This document shows positions 44,919-56,314 of a DNA stretch of 64,000 bases, one piece after another; the first letter of the stretch is position 1, and the number at the start of each line of letters is the position of its first letter. The DNA comes from Rhodocollybia butyracea (taxonomy: Eukaryota; Basidiomycota; Agaricomycetes; Agaricales; Omphalotaceae). The notes below the pieces were generated by a model. That model made no database searches, had not been told where the DNA came from, and was given only the letters and a program-made list of their open reading frames with translations. The stretch spans positions 62,001 through 126,000 of the forward strand of contig JADNRY010000158.1 of NCBI GenBank assembly GCA_015501585.1, read 5' to 3'. Position numbers and translations under genes: made by a program.

Positions 44919-45752
44919 TCAAACTGGACCAAGTCCTAAGCCGGCTGTGAAGTGTTTTGCCTTGGCACTCAGAAGAGCCTCCATCAAGGTATCTGCAAGC
45001 ATTTCTTTGGTGGGGCAGTAGAGGAGACGGATCTTCCCTTCTTCAATAACATACCAGATGAAGTGGAAGCGTATATCAATGTGCTTAGTACAGCCATGGA
45101 ACTGATGATCTTGAGACAACGCAATAGCGGCTTGATCATCAGACTTCAAGTCTGTCAGATTTTGAATAATGGAGTAAGTCGGTTCGAAGACTTGGGAAAT
45201 GAAAGAGCAAATCCAGATGCCTTGCTTAGAGGCTTCGGTGGCCGCGATGTATTCGGATTCGGTAGTGGACAGAGATACCAGGGATTGCAAACGGGATCCC
45301 CAGCTAACGGCTCCTCCATTGATAATGAAAACATATCTGGTAATCGCTTTTTGTTTGTCATTCATGTTCCCATCGGCGTCAACATAACCATTTGGATCCT
45401 CCTGAGTTTCACCGTAAGTGAGCTCCCAGTCCCTAGTTCCCTTGAGATAGCATATACACCACCAACCTTCATTCCAATGAATCATGCCCAGATTGGTGAG
45501 GAATTCAGAGAGTTTGTGCATGGCATATGCAACATCAACTCTAGTACCAATTGAAGCATACATAACCTTCCCAACAAGTGTTCAGTAAGGGATGTTGCAG
45601 ATAGCGGTGATCTCTTCAGGAGTCTGAGGAGATTGGAGTGTGGAAAGACGGTTGTGGGGATCAATAGGGAAAGCAGAAGATCTGGCATTTTCGAGATCAA
45701 ATAGCCGGACTATTGAGTCGATATACGATTTTTGGGAAAGAGAAATGGTGCG
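44919..45752 (-). pseudogene. truncated copia retrotransposon pol (RT end plus RNase H)
   Basis: Minus strand. From about 45752 the frame reads ISLSQKSYIDSIVRLFDLE (end of reverse transcriptase), then a stop near 45583, then KVMYASIGTRVDVAYAMHKL, GAVSWGSRLQSLVSLSTTES and TKHIDIRFHF of the copia RNase H, ending LGLGPV. The rest of the element is missing to the right, where unrelated sequence begins. It cannot transpose by itself. Confidence 0.85.
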
Positions 45753-47426
45753 GCGTTATTAGGCCTAAAATCGGCCTAAGGCGTGTAACCATACATTTTG
45801 ACACTTTGTACGTGTTATACAATGCAATAAGAGAGTTATACGGAGCCCGAGCGTGATAGCTGTTGCCGAGGCAAAGAACTTAACAATAATACTCAGCGAG
45901 CCGTGAAGGTACGCCCACAAGCGTAGCCTAGAGCCAAGCTAGCGAGGATACCTGGGCTGCCCGGAGATGTAACGCTAGATTGTCAACCTAGTTATACCCA
46001 AGAGTGTAGACTCTCTAAACTACAGGACATCTCGAAGCGGGATAAGTACTAAGCCAACGCGTTACTTGAGGGAATGCATCCCTCGCACTAAGACCCCCAA
46101 CGAGCTATGTTAAGATGTGGACTTTACAGTCTGTAACAATGGACCAGAACGATCCCGAGGAAACCGTAAAGATCTATTCGCGGCACTGGTCGCAACCGTG
46201 AGGACGGTAGAAACATGCTTAGCGGTCCTACGGAAAGCTACGTGCCGGGATAGCCTTGGCAAATCGAAACATTTGATCTTAGAAATCATACACAGAAGGT
46301 CTTATCCGTTAAAGCCGACTATTGGGAATCACTTGTACATACTCAGTGCAGTTGCTCGAGATTATCATAAGTGGTGTCGTTGGAAAGCTAGATAACAGGC
46401 CTTCTCGAGAGAATGTTAATCACACTCAGGATGGACAGAACTATCCGAGGAATAGAATGAAACTCTGCTAAGGGAAACCGGGCGGCGAGTGATCATGAAG
46501 CGTACAGGTACTCCTGACCCCGGAGAATTGTGGAGTAATCGGAGAAACCTCGCTCGGATCAAAACACTCTAAAACTATGTTAATCCTCACGAAATCATAT
46601 TTTACCTCTGATATATACCCAAGAATGGACTATTTCTTTATCATGTGTACCATATATAGGCTGGAGTTTCCTTTCCGAGCCAGATTCCTCTGTTCCACTC
46701 TCTTTCCGTCTCTCTCCGTATCTGTTTCATCTATTTTTTGTATTAAACTCTCTCTACTCAGTATATAAGCCAGATATATTTATTCAATAAGACAAGTTTC
46801 TTGCCCTCGACTTGACTGCTAAGACCAGTGCTCCGTAGAACATCCCCACGGGATCAGTAACGTGATGCCTCCTGACTTGGTTATCTTAAGAAAGTAATAA
46901 ACTTCACGCGCTTCGCAAAGCCCATTTATATCTTGATCAAATTTAAGTGTGTAGAGTTCTCTCGAACTCCAGATCAACTCAAATCTAGTTGCTTCCTTAG
47001 AGGGGACGGCTTCTAGTAAGGGATTATTCGGCTCCAGAGTGAGGGTTCCTTAGTTGACTTCTTCACGAAGTTAGATGAGCCACTAAGATTGTGGTATGAG
47101 TTCCTAGTGATTAAGTTCACTCACAATATTGTAGCTTGGCCCAGAGTTTGGTTGAGGACTTTACGGTGTCACAGCAGCTAGTGCCAGAGTTTGCCTAGGG
47201 TTGTTGACAAACCTCGAGATTACTATTCTAGCTAGAGCCAGAGTTTGCCTAGGAGAATCTTAGTTTCGTTGTATTGGTTTTGGTTTTGGTTAATTGTTTT
47301 GGACATACACACCTGGTTCCCTTGTACACTTGTACACCCCAACTAGGCTTCTCTCGACTTAGTTCTAAGAGTTGTCTAAGCTTAGTTACCCATGTTAGCG
47401 CTACAGTCTTGAACCTGGAGCAGTCG
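45753..47426. other. probable LTR/leader region of the Ty3 element, unresolved
   Basis: No coding sequence is supported. TATA-like stretches (about 46650, 46760), a sequence typical of an LTR transcript start (TATATTTATTCAATAAGACAAG near 46773), and three copies of a CCAGAGTTTGCCTAGG-like motif (about 47140-47260) suggest the LTR and untranslated leader of the Ty3 element whose pol lies at 50787-58151. I could not find a matching second LTR in the window, so ends are not called. Confidence 0.35.
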
Positions 47427-47431
47427 CGCGC

Positions 47432-47684
47432 TGTAACGCCTCCGCCTCTCCATAATCACCACTGACCGTATCCGGCGATACGGTCATCCTAGACACCGCC
47501 GATAGACCAAACGGTCTATCTTATCTTTCTATTTATTATTAATTATATAATAAATCCGTTACTATAAGTATTGTATGATTACTTAAGAGTCTAGTTAGTC
47601 TTTTACACCGTCGTACACACAATAGTATCCTATTTGTCGTGTTCACCGGTGTTCTTAAGGACTTTGCCCATAGGGCGCGTTATA
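47432..47684 (+). repeat. 5' LTR of gag-only element
   Basis: 253 bp, TGTAACGC to GCGTTATA. It contains two perfect 8-bp hairpins: GACCGTAT/ATACGGTC (47464-47485) and GATAGACC/GGTCTATC (47501-47520). Confidence 0.88.
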
Positions 47685-47852
47685 CTTTTTTGAACATCAA
47701 AAAATACTATTGTGTGAATAACACAAAGCTATTAGTTTAACAAGCTAAAAACAGTTATACTACCAAGTATAACAATCACTATTCCAACTCGCTTCAACAA
47801 GCTATACAAATCCGCTCCATTTTTCCTTATCGCTATATCATTTGCTGTCCCC

Positions 47853-48420
47853 ATGACCTCTCGAAATCAATCAGAGAAGTCATATCAGAGTGTGCGCGAT
47901 CGCGCACATTCCATTCGTGGTGACGTGTCACCACACTCAATCTATTCAGTCGCATCAGCGACTCATTCCGTACGTGCGTCTGAAGGACGGCACTACAGGC
48001 AGGACAAGAGTCCACCTAATGAACAGTCTATGACTATTCGTAAGAAACGGCGAACCTGAGAGGGTTTAAGTGAGATTTCTTCTGCGCTACGAGATGTAGC
48101 GGCATCACTCGACAAGAGTACGCAAGTACTCAATTGTATTCTCAATATAACTGAGAAATGGGATGCATCTAGCATCCAATCTAATGAAGAAAGATCTTCT
48201 TCATCGAGAAACAGCAATAGAATCACTATTGCTGCACCCACACCGAGACGGCCTGCCGTCACACCGCCGGTATTGCACAATGCAGCACCATCTGTTCCTA
48301 CCGAGGCAAACAACTTGGTACGCCAATGGCGTGAGACTGTGCCCAAGGCACCGTCAGTCCAACAATCACTGTTGGACGAACAGCTATACCAACACCCATC
48401 TACACATCCCGCATGAGACA
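47853..48420 (+). other. possible 5' extension of gag, interrupted
   Basis: The frame from ATG 47853 reads into a TGA near 48058, continues openly to a stop near 48414, and would need a frameshift to enter the main gag frame. It could be a degenerate gag N-terminus, a leader, or contain an unrecognised intron. I cannot decide between these. Confidence 0.35.
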
Positions 48421-50110
48421 GAGTCCCAATGCGGAGGCAGCGTCTCTGACACTGCGAGGTCCCAGGCCATTACCGGTGACCAAATCTTGCTCACCACAAA
48501 GCGCGGTGAACATTAAAAGTGAACCGAAGTTACCTCGTAACTTCAATCAGGTAGTAGCGATACCACCACAGGAAAGTACAATGTACTTCCCTACTGCAAG
48601 GGCGCCAATGGTACCCAATATTATTACACCTCCAGTAGTTGTACCAAACACTACTGGAAATCATTCCAGTATGGGACCGCAACACAGTACCCTCCCGGTA
48701 GTTCCTACTACCATATCCATTGCCCCGGCGACACAAAGTGTTGCCCCTCCGGTAGTACACACTACCGTAAGCCAGCCCAGCAATGCGCCAGAGCCAAGTT
48801 CAATGCCAGTACCAACGGTATTGGCCGAGTTGCAACCACAGCCGCTTCCGTTGGGAGTAGCTAAAGATTGGATGAGTCGCATAGCGATTCAACGCCAACA
48901 TAACACCAGTCTCCGAGATTTCGGATTCGCGCCATCTGGGCTTCCCGACCAAATGGTGGGATATAATGTCGACGGAATACCCGTTGATAAATTGACTACT
49001 CCCAGAGAAATCTGGGATCGATTTTACATTCCACCCGCTGAGTCCTTTCCAGGACCAAGCAATAATGCCGGAGCGAAAGCGCCTAGCAAAAAATCCCGTG
49101 AAGGGGGGAGGAAGCACAAGAGTGCTAAATCCAAAGGCCGCAAACGCAGGCCATGGTCGGATGAATCATCTGACTCTAGTGATACCGAGTCAAATACTGA
49201 CTCTTCGTCTGATGCCTTTTGGCTAGACAAATTTGCTACCCGTAAGGGTAAAATTACTCCTAATGAGCGCCGTAAAATACTGCGTTCACTTGCATCTAAG
49301 ATGCGAGAAACAACAGGTGACAACGAACGTCGTTCCCGATGGAAACACAAGGTACACAAAGTGTACCGTAAACAAATTCGAGATAAGGTAGGGAATCCTA
49401 TCCCTCCCATTGAGAGCCGTAAAGCTCTTAAAGTTCCATCTCCGGAGGTCTATGACGGATCTCCGGATGTCGATGTCTTCGAGCGGTGGCTAATGTCACT
49501 TCTCCAATGGATGGTAGTCAACCGCATGTGCGGTGACGATTACGATGCTACACGGACTGCCGTGCTTGGCATGTTTCTAAAGGGCAAAGCCCTTGACTGG
49601 TATAACGACGAAGTCGCTGGTATACACCGCACTGTCCTTAAGTGGACATTTGAAGGCGCCATCATTGGTGTCTTTGATCGTTGCATCCAAGCAACGACCA
49701 TTCATCAAGCTGCACGGCAGTTTGACCTTATTGAGTATTCACCCGATACGGGTGTGAGGGATTATTATTCCTCACTTACACGATGGGCATCACGGATGCT
49801 CCAAACACCGGATGATGCAACAATGCGGAAACGGTTCATTGAGGGATTACCCTTCAATATTATCAGGCAACTCACGAACAAGGGGATCGTTCCGGAGTAT
49901 GCCAAATTAGAAGTGATGGTCAGAGCCGTCACACGCATTGAGGACCACACGGCCCTCACTAAATATTATGTCTCTTCTAGGAATAGAGACGATGAACTTG
50001 AATCATCAGAACACCCCGATGAGGAGGACACCGAGAACATTAAAAATGTTCTTGAGCCAATCGAGGAGGACACCTCCTTAAGTATCGGAAAGGATAAACC
50101 TTCCGAATGA
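48413..50110 (+). CDS. retrotransposon Gag of gag-only element
   Basis: 565 codons open. The N-terminal third is proline/threonine/serine-rich; about residue 220-260 is basic and serine/aspartate-rich. The capsid-like region starts near residue 340 (KVPSPEVYDGSPDVDVFERW) and continues through FLKGKALDWYNDEV, a Ty3/gypsy Gag signature. No zinc knuckle and no protease follow; the frame stops and 341 bp later the 3' LTR begins. It would form the particle shell of the element. The start codon is uncertain because an upstream frame may belong to it. Confidence 0.8.
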   Translation: MRQSPNAEAASLTLRGPRPLPVTKSCSPQSAVNIKSEPKLPRNFNQVVAIPPQESTMYFPTARAPMVPNIITPPVVVPNTTGNHSSMGPQHSTLPVVPTTISIAPATQSVAPPVVHTTVSQPSNAPEPSSMPVPTVLAELQPQPLPLGVAKDWMSRIAIQRQHNTSLRDFGFAPSGLPDQMVGYNVDGIPVDKLTTPREIWDRFYIPPAESFPGPSNNAGAKAPSKKSREGGRKHKSAKSKGRKRRPWSDESSDSSDTESNTDSSSDAFWLDKFATRKGKITPNERRKILRSLASKMRETTGDNERRSRWKHKVHKVYRKQIRDKVGNPIPPIESRKALKVPSPEVYDGSPDVDVFERWLMSLLQWMVVNRMCGDDYDATRTAVLGMFLKGKALDWYNDEVAGIHRTVLKWTFEGAIIGVFDRCIQATTIHQAARQFDLIEYSPDTGVRDYYSSLTRWASRMLQTPDDATMRKRFIEGLPFNIIRQLTNKGIVPEYAKLEVMVRAVTRIEDHTALTKYYVSSRNRDDELESSEHPDEEDTENIKNVLEPIEEDTSLSIGKDKPSE

Positions 50111-50451
50111 TTTATTGGGTTATTCCGACGCCCAGGTAATATGCCTTACCTGGGCATAACTACTTATCCTCAGCCCGGATTCTCACTGAGAACCCTCATT
50201 AAGCAATACTCGGAAACTTCCGAGTCTGCGCGTTGAACATTCGGACATTTCCGAATCAAATCATGCTCTAGTGGTACGCCCCACTATTGTTTGATTTGGA
50301 CAAGTCCGAAAATCTGATGCGCCGCATCAATTAATCCCGTACTTGATACGGGATCATTCTACGTTAAACCAAATTAAAAAATGGTTTGGATGGTGATGAT
50401 GTCATTACCATTTTCGATTCACATCCCTGATGTTAATCTGGTGGGGGAGGG

Positions 50452-50704
50452 TGTAACGCCTCCGCCTCTCCATAATCACCACTGACCGTATCCGGCGATA
50501 CGGTCATCCTAGACACCGCCGATAGACCAAACGGTCTATCTTATCTTTCTATTTATTATTAATTATATAATAAATCCGTTACTATAAGTATTGTATGATT
50601 ACTTAAGAGTCTAGTTAGTCTTTTACACCGTCGTACACACAATAGTATCCTATTTGTCGTGTTCACCGGTGTTCTTAAGGACTTTGCCCATAGGGCGCGT
50701 TATA
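50452..50704 (+). repeat. 3' LTR of gag-only element
   Basis: 253 bp, the same as the 5' LTR by eye over its whole length, followed by the CGCGC target duplication. Confidence 0.88.
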
Positions 50705-50786
50705 CGCGCGTACATCCAATATTACAAGACTTTCCCTTGGGGAATCTCTGACAACCCGCCCTCACTCCCTTACATTCCCTTACATA

Positions 50787-52946
50787 TTGATAGTCTGGTT
50801 AGGTGCGGTAGTGTCTTTGTTAGGTTGTTTTATAGCACCTTTCGCATACCTACACGTAAATACCCAAATATCTGGAGCCCACCGCGAGGGGTGGAATCTA
50901 ATTTTATCGGATTTTACTACAAACCTAGTCTTTGGGTTAGTAGAGTTCATCTTCTTTGTCCTTCATTCGCTAGTCCACAAGATTAGTGATCCCTCGGATA
51001 ATACACCTGATTCAGAGTCAACTCTTTCCGGAGTAGGCGAACTTCCTGATCCGGGAACATCTGAATTAAGATGCAGTAAAAGAGTACCTAAACCTCGAGA
51101 ACAATATAATAGTAGCGTCGAGCCCAAACGTCGACCTCCTTTTTCTGTCACTCGAGTAGGATCTAGCACTCCGTCTTCACGCGGATCTAAACCAAGCATA
51201 GTCTGTGCCACTTCTGAAACAACTCACGTTGCCAAGAAGTCTTTAAAAGGGAAAGCGAAAGCAGATCCCACTGATACTACTCAAGCCAGTTCAAGTACAA
51301 GGGGTGCTCCAGCCCGTGTGCAAGACAACTTGACTAGTCAACCTTCATCTTCATCTTCATCTCTTCCTCGTATTCCCGAGGAAATCTCTCAGTTAGCTAC
51401 AGCAGTTAACCAACTCTCGTCTTCTATTTTAAACAATCTTACAATGAGTACTACTACAAACAATAACAACCCGGGTTCGAGCGGGAACGCTGGAGGTTCG
51501 AGTGGTTCTGGCGGATCTGGTGGTGCAGCTCCCACGGGAACAAATGCTACGGTTGCACAATTGTTTGGAGACAAAATTAAGTTAACACAAGATGAGCTCA
51601 ATGAATATAACTCGAAGTACCTTCCTAAGCGTAGTAAAACGGCGACACTATTTAATAAAGATGATCCGTCTATGTTGAATGGTTGGATTGAGGATACTAC
51701 TCGATTCATTGCCGCGGCAAATATTACCAAGGAAGCAGCAAAAGTGGCGTTGGCGTTGCACTGGATGACTTATTCCACTCGGGAAGCATACAAGTATCTA
51801 CCCTCTGTCGAAACTCCTAATTTGCAACAGTTCTTCAGAGATTTATGAGCAATCTTCTCTGAATCGGTAGATAGTGAGCTTGGTTCACGCCAAGAGCTCG
51901 AGATCTTAACCGGGAAGTTCACACCTCTGGACATTGGTAAACATCAAAAGATCATGATGTATAACTGAGAGTTTAAGAATCTCGTGGATAAGCTGATGAA
52001 ACCGCCGGCAATCCTTTCCAACACTGAAGCTGTCAAGGCATATCTTGTGCCCATGAGCGAAAGGTTGTATTTAGCGATTTCCGCGCGTTTGTCACAGAAT
52101 GTTATGCATGTTCAGTTGTTGTCTCGTCGCTGTGAAGATCCTTATCTACTTTCAGAAGTCATGGAAGCAGCTGAGAGTCCCGATTTCAGAACCCTTGATA
52201 CCTATTATGGTAACGGAGCTCGTCCAACTGGATCTCAAGGTGTTCCTGACTCTGCCGAAACTTATAGTCGAGGTGCATTATTGTTCAGATTCTCTCCTCA
52301 TCTTCCAGAGACCACTCCCGCGGATCCCGTGAAAGTGGAACCTAAGCAGGAAGAAGTGTCGGAAGTTCTCGCGGGAATCGCCTCGATTAAAGATACTATT
52401 GCTCTAAACAGGAAAGAGACTAATTTAGTCTTGGATGGTCACCAAAAGGCTATCTCCTCGATGATGAGCTTAATGAAGGATAATATAGAATCCAAATGCT
52501 CAGGATACACGTCAACGCAAGTTACTGCGCCGCAGAATACCTCGAAGACCATTCCGGATTGGGGGCAGGGTTGTTTTATGTGCAGGTCACTAGAACATCG
52601 CATGTCGGAGTGCCAATTCTTTAATTCCTACAAGGATAAAGGATGGTTAGTTCCTGACACTACTCCCGGGTCGAAGAAGTATACTTTGCGCAATGGTACG
52701 CCGTTGCCGAGGAACGACCCTAGTGAATCTCGCCCAGAAAAGATTGCAAGGATTGCAAAATCTAAAGGCTGGGATAAGGGTGGAACCAATGCATTCTTTG
52801 TCGAGGAAGAAGACTACTTGGATACCGAGGAGCAAGAGCCTCACCTCACTTCGTTTTTGGCTTCCATGAAAAAGCTAATGGAGGAACATGAGACGAACGG
52901 TTGTTATATCGCCGGCTCCGGGGAATCCAAGGAGTCGGGAAACTAA
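50787..52946 (+). pseudogene. Ty3 element gag, interrupted
   Basis: Gag of the Ty3/gypsy element on the plus strand. The capsid region lies around DDPSMLNGWIEDTTRFI (about 51660-51710) and the nucleocapsid zinc knuckle CX2CX4HX4C (C-FM-C-RSLE-H-RMSE-C) at 52572-52613. In-frame TGA codons at 51846-51848 and 51966-51968 interrupt it where tryptophan is expected. Near 52937 a one-base loss shifts the frame before protease. The extreme N-terminus as read (from 50787) contains hydrophobic stretches and may not be translated; the true start could be further in or upstream, beyond the gag-only element. Confidence 0.8.
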
Positions 52947-54382
52947 TTGCTTCGGTGATGCAGGGTAGAGTCACTAGAGGAAATACTCTAGGCAAGCAGG
53001 CAGACTCGAAAAAGCCCACATCTACAAAGGAATTGGTTAAGAAGGTAGGCCCGCCAACGAAAGGTACCCTTAGGGAACCCCTAATTGAAAAGCCACCACC
53101 TAAAAGCCCTGCTATTAAAGAGAAACATAAACAAGTGGAAGTTGTGATTCCCGTGAAAACAAAGTTTGTTGAGAAAGCTGTTGTCGGCGACGTTGACGAG
53201 TTCTCTCGAGATGGAACTGGAATTATCCTTGATAAGGAAGCTGACAAAGAGTTTGCTCGGAGTCTGGCTGAATTAAGGGAAGAAGCTCCTATTCCCGAGA
53301 TAACTAAGGTTACTCATAGACCATTTGACGCGGTGAAACCACATGCGGTTCATCCCATTCCACGCAATCAACCACGTCTAGAAACCCAAGATAAAGACAA
53401 TCCTGTCAAGGAGAAGTCTGTCGAGGATAATGGACCCAAATTTAATATTAGAAGTGGATTTCACTTACCTGGAGTCGAGGAAGAAGTCGCTAGAAAGTTG
53501 TTCGATGCAGAAGTAACGCTGACATCAGAGGAGCTATTAGCGCTGAGCCACCCTCTCCAGAAAATTATGTTAAGGAAAGCTAGGAACGTCAGGGTAACTC
53601 CTACTAAGAGGAAGAATGCTTACGTTAGTACCCTCCTCGAAGATGGCACGGAAGTACCTGAGGAGCTGGAACTTCCTCGCGGGAACGAATTCGATAGTTA
53701 TATCTCCATGGATAGCATTAAGCTTGATAGTGAAGAAATCTTCGAAGTCCTCGAGCATAACCATAATGGCTTGAAGGCCGGTTCTATTGTACAACGTGAC
53801 CCTGTTGAAGCCTTTAAAGCAGACTTACCTGAAGGTGACGAGTGCCGTAATTTGGTAATTGTTGTGGGAAGATCTAGTAGTCTCCGGTGTATTAACATGA
53901 AGATCAATCATCAGGATGGAACAACCGAGGCAATCCTCGACAGTGGCTGTCAGATTGTAGCAATAGATCGTCAGACTGCTGTAGAGTTGAATTTGGTCTG
54001 GGATCCTACTGTAACAATTTGTCTGCAGGATGTACACGGAGGTCTCGAGGAAACCGCGGGTCTTGCTAGAAATGTTCCTTTCCAGATTGGTGAAATTACA
54101 ATCTATCTGCAACTGCATGTGCAACAGCGGGCACCATTCGAAGTGCTGATTGGTAGGCCATTTGACGTTCTCACGGAATCCGTGATAAAGAATCATGCGG
54201 ATGGTAGCCAAGAGGTGACGATTACGGACCCCAACACCGGGAATAAATGTACTATGGGTACACATATTCACTCTACGAGACAAAGACTTAGGACTGACAA
54301 TCCCAAGTTCAAACCCAAACTAGTCCCGGAGCATGCAGGAAGTAGTAACAATCCCGTCAAGGAGGAACAGGGAAATTTTTAA
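52901..54382 (+). pseudogene. Ty3 element protease region
   Basis: The frame starts within the end of gag and reads on with KLIASVMQGRVTRGNT. After a long charged linker the retropepsin motif ILDSGCQIVAID (about 53935-53970) gives the catalytic DSG; IGRPFDVLTESV lies near 54150. It ends at a stop at 54380-54382 before the next open segment. The protease would process the polyprotein. The domain itself looks complete, but the surrounding frame is broken. Confidence 0.75.
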
Positions 54383-54426
54383 ACCTCGAGGATCTGAGTA
54401 GCGATCAAGGAGAGGTAGAATTTGCT

Positions 54427-56274
54427 ATGAGTTTCCATTTTGATGATAATCGTGATATTGTATGTGATGGATATAAGTTCGCAGAAATGGGTCAGTTTTC
54501 CGAGCAGGAGTTAAGCAAGGCCTATGTCATGGCTTCGAGAAATTTCATTGCACAGAAAGCTCCCGAGGACAATGAGCTTATTGAAGCCTACGTAAATAAA
54601 CAACTAGTGGATGGAAATAGACGAGTATTCAACGCTCACAAAGAAGGCTTGGACTACGAAGAACCCAAGGAAGGTCCTGTACTAGTAAATAGAGAGGAAT
54701 TGCCCGACTTTGATGACCACGCGAAAGCCTTCGCCGGATTCACTACAAAACCGGGAACTAATGAGCGGCATGCTGTCTTCAGGAAGGGCGATGCTAAAAG
54801 TACAAAAAGGGAGACTCCTAAGTCTCCTGGTTCCCCGAAATTTGTAAAAGGTGGAAAACCTCGTTGCAGCGTACCCAAATTGCCTCCTAGGCCTCTGTCT
54901 GACCTTCCACAAGTAAAAGATTATACCTATACGCCGTACACAAAGCCCGAGAGTTATGAACCATGCAAGAATTCAATTCCTCGGAAAAGAACTGCGATTA
55001 AAGATCCCAAGAATGGGAAGGTTTATGATTTGGTCGATGCTTTTGGCGCAAAGAAATACAAACCAGTTGGTGTCAAAGTACATCCTGTGAAAGCAGATCT
55101 ACCCGAGGAATACAGAGTTCGACGGTGTATCACCGGCAATCCTCTCGAGGGAATGCCTGAATTATCACCCAATCCGCCTGAGTTCACTCCAACCGGACGC
55201 TACACACAGGAAAGAAAAGAGATTATCAACGAAAATCACTCAGAGGATTTCCTATGGCCAGAAGAAAGGAAGTTGATTCACGTGAAATTACCAATGGGAT
55301 GGACAAATTCCGTACCAATCTTCCACGACAATGTAACCTATATCCTACAAGATGAAATTCCACATGTTACAGTCCCCTATATTGACGATGTTCCCGTAAA
55401 AGGTCCGAATACTAGGTACAAACTTCCAGACGGAGGTTATGAGACCATATCAGAGAACGCCGGGATATGACGATTTGTTTGGGAACACATGCAGAATGTT
55501 AACCGGGTGTGTCAACGGATGAAATATGCCGGGGGTACTTTCTCGGGGAAAAAGTCTTTCATTTGTAATCCTGAAATTATTGTCCTAGGACACCGTTGTA
55601 CTTACGAAGGCAGGATGCCTGAGGCTGGGATTGCCAAATCAATCTTGACTTGGCCAGAATGCAAGAATAAACACGACGTACGAGCTTTTCTTGGGACTGC
55701 TGGACAGTTGCGAATGTTTATCGAGAACTACGCAAAGAAGGCAATGCCCTTGACAAAGTTAACTAGTGACATGGATTGGGAATGGGGAGATGAACAACGG
55801 GAAGCAATGGACGCTCTCAAGGATGGTGTAAGGAATGCCCCGGCACTCCGAAACATTAACTATGAGTGGGACGTTTGTCTCGCAGTTGACACCTCTTACA
55901 AAGCAGTGGGATGGTTTATTTATCAAATAGATCCTGACAATCCTAAAAAGAAGTATTTTAATTACTTTGGATCAACTACGTTAAACGAGTGGGAAGCCCG
56001 GTTCTCTCAGTCTAAGAGAGAACTCTATGGTCTCAAACTATCATTACAATCAAGCTATTACTTAGTCTACGGCTCTCGACGAATGACTGTGGAGACTGAT
56101 GCAAGCTACATCAAGGGTATGTTAGATCATCCCAGCTGTGGTCCAAACGCTACAATCAATAGATGGATTGAGGAGATCCGTAAGTTCCACTTCAAGATTT
56201 TACATGTGAAGGGTATTTTGCACGGAGACCTCCAGGCGGATATCAGTCCCTCGACCACCAATCGACCCAGATGA
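54427..56274 (+). pseudogene. Ty3 reverse transcriptase (internally deleted) and RNase H
   Basis: The segment upstream of RT is followed by LPMGWTNSVPIFHDNVTYI and the catalytic box YIDDVPVKGP (about 55378-55407). The RT fingers and first palm segment, about 150 residues with the first catalytic aspartate, should lie before LPMGW but are missing, so the protein jumps from EDFLWPEERKLIHVK straight to LPMGW (about 55286). A TGA at 55468-55470 replaces an expected arginine codon. The thumb/connection follows (FLGTAGQLRMFIENYAKKA), then RNase H with LAVDTSYKAVGWFIYQ (about 55880-55930). Catalytically dead by deletion. Confidence 0.85.
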
Positions 56275-56314
56275 CTATGAAGATTACGATGATGGAGCTC
56301 CCGTTGAACTTATC

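Larger units (their letters stand above)
47432..50704 (+). mobile_element. complete gag-only LTR retrotransposon
   Basis: This 3.27-kb element has two 253-bp LTRs (47432-47684 and 50452-50704) that read as identical, flanked by the direct repeat CGCGC (47427-47431 and 50705-50709). A GTGGGGGAGGG polypurine tract precedes the 3' LTR. The only coding capacity is a Ty3-type gag; there is no protease, reverse transcriptase or integrase, so mobilisation would have to be in trans. LTR identity implies recent insertion, upstream of the older Ty3 pol and possibly within its leader. The interior is packed with short perfect inverted repeats. Confidence 0.9.

Noticed and set aside
50787..50960. Two hydrophobic stretches at the start of the Ty3 gag frame, as if membrane helices
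   Set aside because: Probably untranslated leader read in frame; the Gag start is unknown.
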